Source: Polychytrium aggregatum
Lineage: Eukaryota; Chytridiomycota; Chytridiomycetes; Polychytriales
DNA length: 64,000 nt
Reading direction: 5' to 3'
Assembly: GCF_025602895.1 (NCBI RefSeq)
Contig: NW_026516267.1
Span: 62,001-126,000, forward strand
Below are positions 33,676 through 50,334 of the stretch, piece by piece (the first letter of the stretch is position 1; each line of letters starts with the position of its first letter). The notes under the pieces were generated by a model. It did not search any database. It had not been told where the DNA came from and saw nothing but the letters and a program-made list of their open reading frames with translations. Made by a program: the position numbers and the translations under genes.

Positions 33676-34366
33676 TCAGAATCCAGGCAGACTCCGAACA
33701 AACTGGTGCAGCTTCTGCTTGAAGAGATCATTTCGAATCGGCCCCGGTCCCTGCAGAGGATTCTTGACCACATACTCCACGTAAATGTTTGAGTAGATCA
33801 GCTGCAGTGCCTCGCGCTGAGTGTCCATGTTCGGATCGGTGCTCATCACGATCTTGAGCCCACTTGGCGCCTCGAAAAAATGCAGTTTGTAGGTCTTTGT
33901 TCGGTACGATGTGAAGCAGTCCTTGCTGTTGTCGATGGCCAGAAAGAGTCAACAGACCGTCGTCGCAGATCACAGGATAGCAACGCCGCAACCGGAGGTG
34001 AATGCAGCGGTTGAGCACTGTTTATTGCTCGGCGCCCGTCCCGCTCGCCTTGAATCGCAAGATCGACAGCCCTGTCTCTCCAGCCAGCCACCCTGCAAGC
34101 CGCTCGACGAGATCCACATACGGCTGTTTTGTGCTAAGCTTGCTGACAAAGTTCCGGAGCGAAAAGATAACGCCATACACCAGCTTGACCTCTTCGTCCC
34201 ATGCGATTTCCTGTGTGCCTGAGAGGGTGCCTCTCGCTTTGCTGGGGTTGAGCGGCATCTCGTCATACTCTTGGCTGTCACCCTTGAGCCCCGGGTCTAC
34301 ATTCCACGACGAGAAATAGATGCATGCGCACTTTCGATCGAAGATGTATATGTTGTAGATTGTCAT
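33676..34366 (-). CDS. BET5: TRAPP complex subunit TRAPPC1/BET5
   Basis: A longin-fold core subunit of the TRAPP tethering complexes, which act as the Ypt1/Rab1 exchange factor at the Golgi. Two exons (34122-34366 and 33676-33925) join in phase to 164 residues. The start MTIYNIYIFDRKCACIYF matches the family, then EEVKLVYGVIFSLRNFVSKLS. After the intron come FTSYRTKTYKLHFFEAPSG, LKIVMSTDPN, LQLIYSNIYVEYVVKNPL and the end KLHQFVRSLPGF. An ~25-residue insertion between the first strand and EEVKLVYG makes it longer than the animal form. The frame is open upstream into the Fanzor 5' segment, but that extension is element sequence. The Fanzor border lies 113 bases upstream of this ATG. Confidence 0.94.
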
Positions 34367-34957
34367 GGCGGGCCGGCGGGCAGGCGAGTCAGCAGGCAGA
34401 ACGAGATGGGCGGTGCAAGCAGTTCGACCAGGGGCGAGGCCCGCGAGGACATGGACCACAATCAACTTTCCAGTCTCGCGGCTGCTCATCTCGGTCACCT
34501 GAAAGTCACATTGTTTGTGGCGCAGCAAAAGTTGGAATGAATCCACTGTGGGTTGACGGCATTTGGTATCGTCTTGAGCCGATTGACGGTGGTGGTGGGC
34601 GATTGGTGTGGAGGAATGACCAATTGTATCATTGTTGGAAGCTCCACTCCGATTGCGGACAAGTACCACCACCATCTGAATCTCTCTGGTTGGAAACCTA
34701 GTCAAGCGTGGCTGTGTGTCAGCGAGATGACATGATCGTTTGGCTATCAGGCAAGACTCACCTTGACAAGATGTCTTCCCACGACTGATTGAGCGTGGGA
34801 GAGCATTTGGGGTCGAGTCGCCACCAAGGCCGATCTCGAGTTCCGCTATCCCGAGTTTGGCCACATCCTGGACAAGTTTCGGTACAGCAATGACCAGGAC
34901 CACTTCCGGGCCCTCCATCGCCTCTCACACCATGTGAGAATCCTCGCCCGGGACAAG

Positions 34958-36337
34958 ATGGTCGACAATGTCCACAAATGGAGCAACCACGACATGCCCG
35001 CCCTCCGAGTCACCGAGCTGCAGCGCCAGACCAAGCTGGACAAGCTCACTGCCAGAGGCATTCCCTCCGACGACAAGAGGTTCACCACGGCCAAGTCTGA
35101 GCTCGGCACCACCAAGGCCAAGATCAACAAGCTGGCATCCAGGATCAAGTGGGCACTGAAGCAGCTCGCTCTCGACACTCCTCCGGCCGTGTGCACGATG
35201 GTTCCTCTATGCACTGCAAGGGCCAAGTATGTCAAGATCGACACTGTCACTCTTTGGCAACTCCTGGGTCCAAAGAAGCGCCTTGGACTCACCTGGGACA
35301 TGCTCAAGGAAGAAGGCGATGACGGTGTCAACAACCAGGATCGTCTCTGGCGCAGTTGCTTCAAGCTGCGTAGTTCCCTCTTCCAAGAGCGGGACGTGAA
35401 CAAGAAGCTGTTCAACTACGAGATCAGCACCGATGGCATTGGATGCACCATCGGTCTCGTCAAGTTTCTGCCTCGAACCGATCACACCGAGACCTCCGAG
35501 CCTCCTCCGACTGCCGAGCAGCGCATCCAGGCCCACATCGGCAACCCAGACCCCGACAAGACCACTTGGATTGGCATCGATCCTGGAGTCGGCTCCATCT
35601 TCACGGCGGTCATCCAAGCACCGGGCCACCAAGACGAGGTGGTCTCGTTCTCCAATGGCCACTACCAGCAAATGTGTGGCCATACGTCCAACACCAAGTG
35701 GCACAACACCATGAAGTATCGACTCGGCATCGAGACCTGGATGTCGACCACCCCCTCGCCCAAGGTGTCGTCCTCGGAGGCTTTCAAGGTCCATCTCACC
35801 CATGTCCTGCAACCGGAGCTTCGGGTGCAGCTCGACTTCCACCTTGGCAAGAAGGCCCGTCACCATCGCTTCATGGGCCACAAGAGGCGCCAAGTGGCCG
35901 TCGACAGGATGTGCAAGGCCGTCCTGAAGCACGCCCCGATACGGACCGATGTGGTGATCGCCTTTGGCAATGCATCATGGCGACAAGGCAAGGGCTATGC
36001 ATCCAGCCCTCGGAGGCAGCGGTTTGCTCGGTACTTTGAGCAATTCGAGCACCACCGACGCCGTCCCAATCACCCTCATGGAAGCGTCAAGGTGGCCTCG
36101 ACGAACGAGTTCAACACCTCGCAAGTGTGCTCCAAGTGCCTGGAGCCAGTTCGGTTGGAAGGACTCGATGCGCCCAGTGTTGCGAATTCCCACTTTGTCA
36201 GGAGCTGCAAGAATCCCAGCTGCCGGACAGTGTGGAATCGCGACGTCAATGCGGCGCGCAACATGATCACAGTGTGCAGGTCGATTGTGGAGACCGGAGA
36301 GCGACCGGTGGTGTTCACTCGGAGGCTGCCAAAGTGA
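34958..36337 (+). CDS. Fanzor RNA-guided DNA endonuclease (TnpB-like)
   Basis: A eukaryotic TnpB homologue. Characterised Fanzors use a 3'-encoded RNA to cut DNA. The frame is open from 34795, the first ATG is at 34958 (459 codons) and the conserved-looking upstream residues (WESIWGRV..KADLEFRYPEFG) suggest an upstream exon. An N-terminal helical region is followed by a beta-barrel/REC-like part (VSFS, RLGIETWMSTTPSPK). Catalytic features are RuvC-I WIGIDPGVGSIF (Asp codon 35579), the block VIAFGNASWRQGKGYASSP, the alternative Glu of NEFNTSQVC (36107), a zinc ribbon (CSKC at 36128/36137, CKNPSC at 36206/36221) and RuvC-III NRDVNAARNM (Asp 36242). No internal stop is seen. It is the only copy in the window with all catalytic residues. 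Length is at the short end of the family. Confidence 0.88.
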   Translation: MVDNVHKWSNHDMPALRVTELQRQTKLDKLTARGIPSDDKRFTTAKSELGTTKAKINKLASRIKWALKQLALDTPPAVCTMVPLCTARAKYVKIDTVTLWQLLGPKKRLGLTWDMLKEEGDDGVNNQDRLWRSCFKLRSSLFQERDVNKKLFNYEISTDGIGCTIGLVKFLPRTDHTETSEPPPTAEQRIQAHIGNPDPDKTTWIGIDPGVGSIFTAVIQAPGHQDEVVSFSNGHYQQMCGHTSNTKWHNTMKYRLGIETWMSTTPSPKVSSSEAFKVHLTHVLQPELRVQLDFHLGKKARHHRFMGHKRRQVAVDRMCKAVLKHAPIRTDVVIAFGNASWRQGKGYASSPRRQRFARYFEQFEHHRRRPNHPHGSVKVASTNEFNTSQVCSKCLEPVRLEGLDAPSVANSHFVRSCKNPSCRTVWNRDVNAARNMITVCRSIVETGERPVVFTRRLPK

Positions 36338-36397
36338 TTTGATGTATTTCTTATGGCATAGTTAGACGCATGCCATCGCATACTACGCTATCATGTG

Positions 36398-36432
36398 TCC
36401 CCTGAAAATACGAGTTTCCCGTTGTCAGGGGA
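36398..36432 (+). other. hairpin downstream of the intact Fanzor gene
   Basis: A perfect 8-base stem TCCCCTGA/TCAGGGGA with a 19-base loop lies 60 bases after the stop codon. It could be the 3' part of a guide RNA, a terminator-like fold or a transposon-end structure. Confidence 0.5.
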
Positions 36433-36620
36433 TGATATTAATAGTGAAGTGAAGCCACCGCTTTCCAGGTGCTCTTGGAAAAGAAAAAAAAAAAAGAAAG
36501 AAAAACCAGCTGTATTCAGCGCCGGTGAGCAACAGCCTGTATCGTCAGAGACTGCGATGGTTCGCTTTCTCCTGGTGTGACAGCAGGCAGGGGCACCAGG
36601 CTGGCATCGCAATCCAGCGT

Positions 36621-37738
36621 TTAGCGCTGCTCAAGCTCGACCTACAAGTGTGTTATTGAGAGTGTCAAACCAAGGCTCCTATTCCGCCCGTACTTTCATA
36701 TGTGTGCATGACGAGATTCGGTCAAAGTAAGCTCACCAGAACGCCACCACAGTCCTTAGGATGTAAAAAGACGACGGGCTTGCCATGGGCACCGATCTTG
36801 GGCTCGGGATCCAGCGAGCGAATGCCCTTGGTCTTGAGATCTACGATAGCAGCCTTGACGTCGTCGACCTACGGGCAAGTCAGGACATTCGTCAGTGTTG
36901 TGTTCCCCAAACCACAACACGCAAGCAGAGAGCGCAATACCCACCTCGATACAGATATGGTGGATACCACCCTCGGGCTTCTTCTTCAGGAATCCTTCAA
37001 TTGGGCTCTTTTCGCCTAACGGGTAGACTGAGGCCCACAACCACGGCAGAATCGTCGGGTGGGTCCGGAAAGAAAGTGGAATTGCGTCGGGCCACAGGCG
37101 ACGCAGGACAAGGGAGGACGGGAAGGCATGAGCCCGGGCAATGACATGCAAGCGAGAGCGCATTTCATGCCACAGCATCGCGTCCCAGCACTCCCTCAGG
37201 GCCTGCTTCAGGCCCAAGACTTACGAAGTTCGATTTTGGTGTTTCCGAGATGAACAAAGACAGTGTAGACGCCATGCTCTGGGAGGGGCTGGATGCCGGT
37301 GGGTGGAGGACCAGAAGTTGGCACCGACGCAGCTCTGCTGGCCAAGCACAGGGATGGATGGCAGCGAGACTTACCACTTTCTCGCTGCAGTTGCCACCCA
37401 TCACATCGCGGTAGAATGTCGTGGCCTTGTCGATGTCGGGCACTGCGATGGCAACGTGGTTGAGAGCTCCAAGAGACCACAGCTTGGACTGGCGAATACA
37501 AGTCGATGGTCGGCGCCGCGAGACACGGTCAATTCATGATCGATATTGTGCCAAGATTCCAGCGACCGCGGTCGAAAGAGTGGGATGCTCTCAATGCAGA
37601 GTCCAATGACTCGATCGATCGCCCTGCCGCTAAATAACGTACCGACACTGGGTTCGAGACAAAGGTGCGGGCCGCGGTGGTTTGCATGGCAACGCGCACG
37701 GCAGATGTTCCGATGCGGCGAGTAAACTGCGAAAGCAT
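36621..37738 (-). CDS. MCEE: methylmalonyl-CoA epimerase, mitochondrial
   Basis: This converts (S)- to (R)-methylmalonyl-CoA in the propionate-to-succinyl-CoA route. Six exons (37643-37738, 37375-37488, 37225-37288, 36945-37027, 36737-36868, 36621-36641) join in phase to 169 residues. The N-terminus (MLSQFTRRIGTSAVRVAM) looks like a mitochondrial presequence. VOC-fold metal and substrate blocks are LGALNHVAIAVPDI (His), EHGVYTVFVHLGNTKIEL, LYPLGEKSPIEGFL, GGIHHICIEV (His), and KDCGGVLVEL (Glu). The last exon is 21 bases. The gene ends about 190 bases from the Fanzor hairpin, in the opposite orientation. Confidence 0.94.
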
Positions 37739-38332
37739 GGCTGGACAACAGGGGTCAGAAGCAGGGCACACCTGGGCATGAGCCGGGGGAGCCAAGCAAG
37801 CCGGACATTGGGCGGCCTACCTGAGGATCGAGAAGGGAAGATTGGGTGCTGTGTCGGTCGTTGGCGGCGAGCGATCGAGAGCGAGCCGACGAGGTTGATC
37901 AAGTATATATATCATAAATGTGAGTCAGCATGATGGACAGACGAATCATCGGGCGCCAAGCGAGAAATCCTCGCCGAGGCCCGTGGACCCTCTGCATAAG
38001 ACATGCATCTGCAGCAACGTGGGCCTGCATGTGCCCGCGTGCATGTTGAGGCGCTTACCTCGCGGTGATCAGGATGCTTCCTGCGGCCCAAGTCGCTGTC
38101 CAGGCCGGCTTTTGACTGCAGGCCCGCGGGACTTGGACAGGGCGGCTCGGAGGGCGTCTCCGTTGGTGTCGGAACACGTCCTCGGGCGGCTGGATCCGGG
38201 TCGAGGGCGGCTGTCTCGGCTGGATCCGTCCTGAGCCACAACCCAACACCGCCCAACACATCTGCAGCCAACACCGCCCATCACCGAGCATCACCTGGCA
38301 TCACCGAGCATCCGACAGATCCTTGCACCAGC
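37739..38332. other. divergent promoter region of epimerase and CWC2
   Basis: This lies between two divergent start codons. A short CACCGAGCATC repeat lies at about 38283-38312. Nothing else is recognisable. Confidence 0.4.
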
Positions 38333-40950
38333 ATGTCCATCACGGCAAGCCAGCGGGCAGCCCGCTTCCCAAAGCCGGATGGCATCCCAGATCCGTTAAA
38401 GTTCATAGATCGACCAGCCCGCAAGCAGGTATGTGCTGCTGTCTGGTGTTTTGTTCGCCCCCGGTGCTGCTGTCCATGCCGCACATCAAGGCGCGAGACC
38501 CAAGACCAGATCGATCGCGCACCATTGGCAAGCTGGTTCGTGCCGCCAGAAAGGCTGCGGAATCTGAGCATCATTATCAATGTGCGACCTCTGATCTAGT
38601 TTTGCGGCCGTGTGGGCTCGACCGGTCTATTCTCCAGGTCAGCAAGCCCTCAACGAGAACTGTGAACGAGACATCCGGGACATGTAGGGAACCCGGGAGC
38701 GAGGGCAAATCGACGCACGCCCATCGATGGGAACCACTCTACTCATCGAACAGTTCATGTGCTGGGGTGAGTGGAGGTCTAAAACCTGCCTTGACATTTC
38801 CTGCTCAGACAACATTTGGTATGGGCGGTACAGCGGAGACAGCGGAAGGGGTCAAAGGTGAGCCATGGACCCGTATGCCGTTCTCTGCATCATGTCGGCA
38901 TATGGCTGCTTTGTGAAATCTCCAGGAGAGCATCTGTAGATTTTCCTGAATCAACGGACTCACGCCTTCGGCTGTTAGGCTCGAGAAGGCGACCACCAGA
39001 TGCAGCATCGAAAAGGATGCCGGATACACCAAGGCCGCGAACCTGGACTCGCTGTTTTGTCTTCACTTTGCCCGGGGATGCTGCCACAGGGGCCACGAAT
39101 GCACGGTGAGTCAGCGATTACTTGTTGACGAGAAACGCATGAGCAAGGATGGGCAGGACAGGCCAGAGGCGGAAACGACGGACCAGAGCACACTCGGGTA
39201 TTGGGCAAACCAACGAGGCACACACACTCGATCGGTCGAGGGTTAGCAACTGCCAGTGCCCAGGACATTCATACCACGCCGAGATCATCGGGTATCAAGC
39301 TCGAGTGGTGACAGTCAACGATTCCGCCGAGGGCCGTCCACCGGGTCCGAGCCCGCTGCTGATCGAGTTCCGTCTACACTACCATACCTCAGTACTTGCA
39401 CAGACTCCCAGGCGACACGGATAGAATCGAAGCCACCAGGGACGCTTTCGGCCGCGAAAAACACCGGTAGGATGGCATACCGTCACCGATCGCAGCAGCA
39501 CAACCAGACAGAGTATTATCATTTCGCCTAATCAGTGGCTCAACACAGCGAACAACGAGACGACATGGGCGGAGGTAATTGTGTGCGTGCATCGTTAGGC
39601 CGGGATACAGTTTACCTTCGAGACCCCATTAACGATCTATTTCTCGGTGCAGTGGGCTCGTTCGAAACTGGAAACAAAACACTCTATGTCGGCCACGTCT
39701 CTGCCACAAAGGATATGGAATATGTTGTTCGGAAGCACTTTGGCGAATGGGGAGAGCTCGAGTCCGTGCGTTGCCTGGATCAGAAGGGAGTTGCCTTTGT
39801 GCAGTACAAGAATGTCGCCAACGCAGAGGTAAGCCGAGATTAATGGAACTGGCGTGCGGCAAGTATCGTGGCCCATGCCGTGGAATTGTATTGCCTCGGG
39901 GCGGCATATCATTTGCAGTGCGCCATCAAAGCTTATGCAGTCACTCCAACCCAGTTTGCCAAAGAAGCCATGTATGGCCAAGCCCTTGACCGAAACGAAG
40001 TCTTGAACGTCCGGTGGGCCTCGGAAAACCCCAATCCCAAGGGTAAGGCTGGCCTCGCTGCATTTTCAAAGGAAGGAGCATATCAAAAGCAACGCCGGTA
40101 TCTGTAGTGTCTGCTCAACGCGGCTGCGTATTCAGGCATAGATTGAAGCCCTCCCCAAGAATGACAGATCCACGCCTTTGCAGATAGAGTTGCCATGCTT
40201 GAGCGATACTAACACCTGCAGTATGCGCATGCTTTCGCAGCTCAGGAAACCAAGAAACGCAAAGCACAGGAACTTGCTGCCACCAAGATGTACGAGTCCC
40301 TACCCGTAGTTGGCGAGCTTGGAACGGTTCTGGATTATGGAAACTATTACACCGACCCAGCCGGCTCCTACGCATACCAAGGCTACTATGGAAATCCACA
40401 AGCAGGATATTATGCAAACGACAAATATGGTGTCGCAGACGGTCAAAGTCAGCACGCCACGCTCTATTCCTCAACCACATTCGACCCATCGCAGTCAACC
40501 GATCCTGTGGCGCAGGAGGCATATGCAAAATACTGGAACGAATACTATAGCTACTACGGCTACGCAGAGAGCCATCCAGAGCCGCTCGAGACCGGAGGAG
40601 CCAAGAAACCGAAAGTATCTGAAACCGTTACGGAACCGCTTGCATCACAGGAATCAGATTCCGATGGCCGTCTCCAGGAGCCGGATGCGCAACAACCTCT
40701 AGCAACAGCAGGCAGCGAGCTTGTCTCGAGTGCCATCACTGAACAAAGCAGCGAGCAGAGCAGCAACGTCCCGCACCCAGGACTAGCTGTGACTACAACC
40801 ATCTCGGCCCCCAATTCATCCCTTTTTTCAAAATCGTCTCTGGAATATATCGCCAAAGCAGCAACATATACGAAAGCACTCAAGGACGCCAAATCTTCCA
40901 CTTCGGCAAGCTTGGGATTGGTGGACTACGGCAGCGACGATGACGAATGA
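38333..40950 (+). CDS. CWC2: pre-mRNA splicing factor CWC2/RBM22
   Basis: A Prp19-associated (NTC) spliceosome component that contacts U6 snRNA and supports the catalytic core. Exon 1 (from 38333) reads FPKPDGIPDPLKFIDRPARKQ up to a GTATGT donor. Downstream exons carry YNIWYGRYSGDSGRG (near 38.81 kb), RCSIEKDAGYTKAANLDS and the CCCH finger FCLHFARGCCHRGHEC (39.0-39.1 kb), LHRLPGDTDRIEATRDAFGRE (39.4 kb), and DDMGG. The RRM begins VGSFETGNKTLYVGHVS and continues HFGEWGELESVRCLDQKGVAFVQY, then FAKEAMYGQALDRNEVLNVRWA. A Tyr-rich, Ser/Glu-rich tail ends GLVDYGSDDDE. Small exons between 38.45 and 38.8 kb are not fully resolved. Confidence 0.9.
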
Positions 40951-41868
40951 GAAAAGAAATTTGCTTTGAGACAAGTCGCACCGCTTGATGCTAAAGCAGA
41001 GATTGTGAATATCTGAGGGCTCTGTGAAGGAGCTCATGGCCAACTGAAAACCTCGTGAAAAAACTAGAAGTGGCTCACTCGTAGCTTGTATTCGTAACTG
41101 TGGTTCCATGGGATAATCCTTCAGCTCTTGGTTTGATCCGGGATACTGAGGGGTTGGCGAAATGAATAGGTCAGAGTGCCCAAGGAAAACCTGACCGAGA
41201 ACTCCAATGAGCCTATGCACATGATGGTGGCGCGTCGGTGACTATTCTGCTGCATTTGGCTATTGTAACTCCAGTCCCTGACGAGTATGTGTGCACCTCG
41301 TCTCGAGGGTAATAATTGATGGTGAATATGAATGCACCCACCCCAAAATGGGACACAACGTGTTTGTGGAAATCGGATCAAGATAGGCACATGGATCATG
41401 CACCATGAACATTCACATCGAATTATGCTCCGCGAGACACTAATAAGGATTGGTGGGAGTGCGGTGAGTACATCCGACGAGTACGAGAGCTCCGTGCAAA
41501 CTGGGATTTCTGTTCACGAAGAAATACAGGTCGAACGAACGGTGAGAGTGCGCGATCTTTATCTTAGCGCGAGGGGGCTATGGCCATTATGAAGGAGAGC
41601 GCGCATGTATTCATGTTTAAACGGCATAGCCATCAAAGAAAGTACGAGGTTCTCGATTGCGTTGGTGGGTGCCGTGAAATTGAAAGTCAAGCAGATCCAA
41701 TATATGAAAATCGCATGTTATCTGTGGTCAAATCAATTGGGGTGACCTCAGTTGAAGCGATCAAAGTTTGAGAAAGAACCAGAGTGGATGTTGGGCAATT
41801 CCTGACCTTGAAATCGCGATACACAATGGTCGTTGCGGAGCACATCAAGAGACTATCCGCCCAAAAGT
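40951..41868. other. intergenic between convergent genes
   Basis: This ~0.9 kb AT-richer stretch has no recognisable gene, RNA or repeat. Confidence 0.4.
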
Positions 41869-47818
<5,950 letters not shown>

Positions 47819-48052
47819 CGATGGCGACGCTGAGATGCAAGAAGGCGCTGAGATGCTGGGAGGTGCAGGGATGTCAGAGGAGGAGGAGAAGCGACAGTGA
47901 TTCGGACAAGAAGCAGTCTGTTTCGACGAGTGGCCGTCGGAGTGATTGGAGTGGCGAGGCGCGATCGGATCAATGTGAGGGTGATGAGAGTGACGGGAAT
48001 GGCGGGAGGCTGTGTGGCTACCAAGTTTGCGGAGCATAGGTGCACGAACGTG

Positions 48053-48126
48053 ATGTGCGATGGGTGCGATGGGTGCGATGGGTGCGATGGGTGCGATGGG
48101 TGCGATGGGTGCGATGGGTGCGATGG
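48053..48126. repeat. nine-base repeat GATGGGTGC
   Basis: Eight near-perfect copies upstream of the large gene. Confidence 0.9.
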
Positions 48127-49396
48127 TGTGGGGCCGAATGGCAGCCATTGTACAAGCAGAAGGTGCGATGCGAGTGTTCACGGGTTTCCATGGACTGTTA
48201 CCTTGGCTGCCGGTGGCTTGTGGCGGTCACCGAGATCAAAGGTGCAATTTGAGTGGTCTTGGTGGGTGCTGGACAAGGCGATTCAGAGAGCCAGCAATTC
48301 AGAGGAGCAAACAAGTGTGGAAAGCAAGATGCAACTGGGTGGAAAGCGAGATGGCTGCTGTCTGAGGCGAGGAGGCTGCAAGAGGGGAGCGGGAGGAGGG
48401 CGAGCGATCGCTGCCCGCCGGTCAAGCACCATTTATACCCGGTCTTGCCGAGGTGCTCGGACTGCCTCCCGCCGGGATCGACTTGATCCCCAACGGCGTT
48501 TGCGCGCGGAGTATCCTCGAGGTGTCCTCGGGGTGTTCTCGGGTCCCAGGGTCGCTCTGGCGATTGTCGGGAATCTTCGGGGTGCGCACGCAAGCCACTC
48601 CGCCAGCATCCGTGTGGGCATATCTCCGGCATCATCGGCATCATCGGCATCACCGACATCTCGTCGTCCCAAACGCCACCCAGGTTGTGGTTGTGGTATG
48701 GATGCTTTGTGATGTACACCCAGTTACCGGGCCGCAGTGCAATCCATGATCGGTTCCGGCAAGGTCAAATGCATGGAGGTGCATCGCGGTTTATCACCGT
48801 GCATTGCCGGGCAGCCGAAGCGCCGTGCTGGGAAGCCGGCCAGGGTGCGTGGGAAAGCCGAGGCCGGTGCTGCGCCACCGCCGCCAGCCGGCCCGCCAGC
48901 CCGCCAGCCAGCCAGGGAGCTCTTGTTTGTGGGAGAGCGATGGCGGCTTGCGGGCGACTGGCTGGAAGCATGTGAACGGCCGGAAGAACGAATGAGGGTG
49001 TGAAGATGGAGGTGGAGGCGGAGATACGGAGATGGAGGTGCTGGAGGTGGAGCGGCGTGGTTGCTGGGGTGGTTGCTGGGGTGGAGGATCGAGGTTGAGG
49101 GGTGGAATGAGGATGATTGCTGGGGTGGAGGATAGAGGGTGGAAGGAGAGCCAGCAAAAGTGGAAGGAGGCCAGCAGAAGTGGAAGGAGGTCAGCAGAAG
49201 TGGATGGGTCGCTCATTGATGATGGCCTGATCGATAGATGGACTTTGTGGTGAGGTGATGTTGGATGAGAACGATGCTGGACGAACAATGGTGGATGCGG
49301 TGTTCGGTGGCAGTTGTGTGAGCGAGATGTGTCCGGTGGGATGTGTCGGTGCGATGGTCGCTGCCGCAAGGATTGCATCGGCACTCGTGTCTCTCT

Positions 49397-49478
49397 CCAC
49401 CAGGCACTCTCACCTCTCCACCAGGCACTCTCACCAATCCACCAGGCACTCTCACCTCTCCACCAGGCACTCTCACCA
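49397..49478. repeat. 20-base minisatellite
   Basis: Four copies of a CCACCAGGCACTCTCACC-type unit with small variations. Confidence 0.9.
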
Positions 49479-50257
49479 TCACCTCGATCCTCAAAGCACG
49501 TCCGAGACACCTCGAGACGCCCGAGGCACCGCACCACCCGACTTGCTTTGTCGCAGCCAACCGAGGCGCCTGTGTTCTCATTTGCCGTCGTGCTCTTCAT
49601 GCGGCCACGCATCTGCACATTTCCGACGACAACAGGGCGGCGTGCCAGATGCCAGCTACCATCCGCCGCCAAGGCTTTGTCGACACGGCCAATCCCCACC
49701 ACGATATCTCGACGGTGACTTGAACTGCCGATCCAGGTGGCTGATTGCCGGATGATGGCTGTTGGCTGTTGGGTGGGTGGACCACGGAGAGGTGAGTGGA
49801 GCATGGGCAGGTGAGTGGATCATTGGCAGGTGAGTGGATCATGGGCAGAGAAAGTGAAGTCGTGCGGACACCAGAGTGCTCTGATCAAGACAGTAACGGT
49901 GATTGTGATGGATACGGTTCCTGATCGCCGCCATCAGTCATCTCCTCCGTCGAGCGACATTTGCTGTCTGACTCACTGACTGAGTCACAACCGAACTCGC
50001 TCTTTGATTCACCACTCGACTTGTTGGATGACCGATCGACCCTCACTGATCCAACGTCATCGGTTGGTCCACAGAATGACTCAGCCAAGTCCAGATCCAG
50101 ATCTGACCTTCCAGACTCTCGATCCTTGCAACTGCACCCGCTGTCGGCTCAGCCATCCAAGATCCTTGCTGGCCAGCGATCACAGGTACCGGTATTGTCG
50201 GGTAGCGACCGCACCCGGAACCGAGACCCGTGGGAAGCAGCCGCCGACCCCGTCCGA

Positions 50258-50334
50258 TGTGCTCATCCACATCCACATCCACATCCACATCCACATCCAC
50301 ATCCACATCCACATCCACATCCACATCCACATCC
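50258..50334. repeat. (CATCCA)n hexamer
   Basis: About twelve perfect copies. Frames across it give His-Pro or Met-Trp runs that are not believed to be translated. Confidence 0.95.

Larger units (their letters stand above)
34479..36440 (+). mobile_element. full-length Fanzor element
   Basis: The left border is set where similarity to the 62 kb copy begins (CGGCTGCTCATCTCGG at 34479). The first ~320 bases (to 34797, ending GACTGATTGAGCG) are shared with both ~1.55 kb derivatives, while the rest up to the RuvC-II region is unique to this copy. It contains the intact nuclease frame and, after its stop, a strong hairpin at 36398-36432. The 3' segment conserved in the derivatives (TTTCTTTCTGGAT block and stem-loops) is not found here, so the right border is only a guess. 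The element is inserted head-to-head with TRAPPC1 and tail-to-tail with the epimerase gene. Confidence 0.75.

Noticed and set aside
32573-33784. Long plus-strand frames over the BAT1 exon and CAG repeat
   Set aside because: They are antisense to a confident coding exon and then run through a CAG tract. No similarity to known proteins.
34022-34918. 298-codon minus-strand frame joining TRAPPC1 exon 1 to the Fanzor 5' segment
   Set aside because: The TRAPPC1 start at 34366 is the family start. The upstream part is the antisense of a repeated element segment, also open by chance at 8.5 and 62.3 kb.
34958-36337. Bacterial TnpB contamination as the source of the Fanzor gene
   Set aside because: The element is flanked by intron-bearing eukaryotic genes, exists in many decayed copies nearby, and has the Fanzor-type NEF glutamate arrangement.
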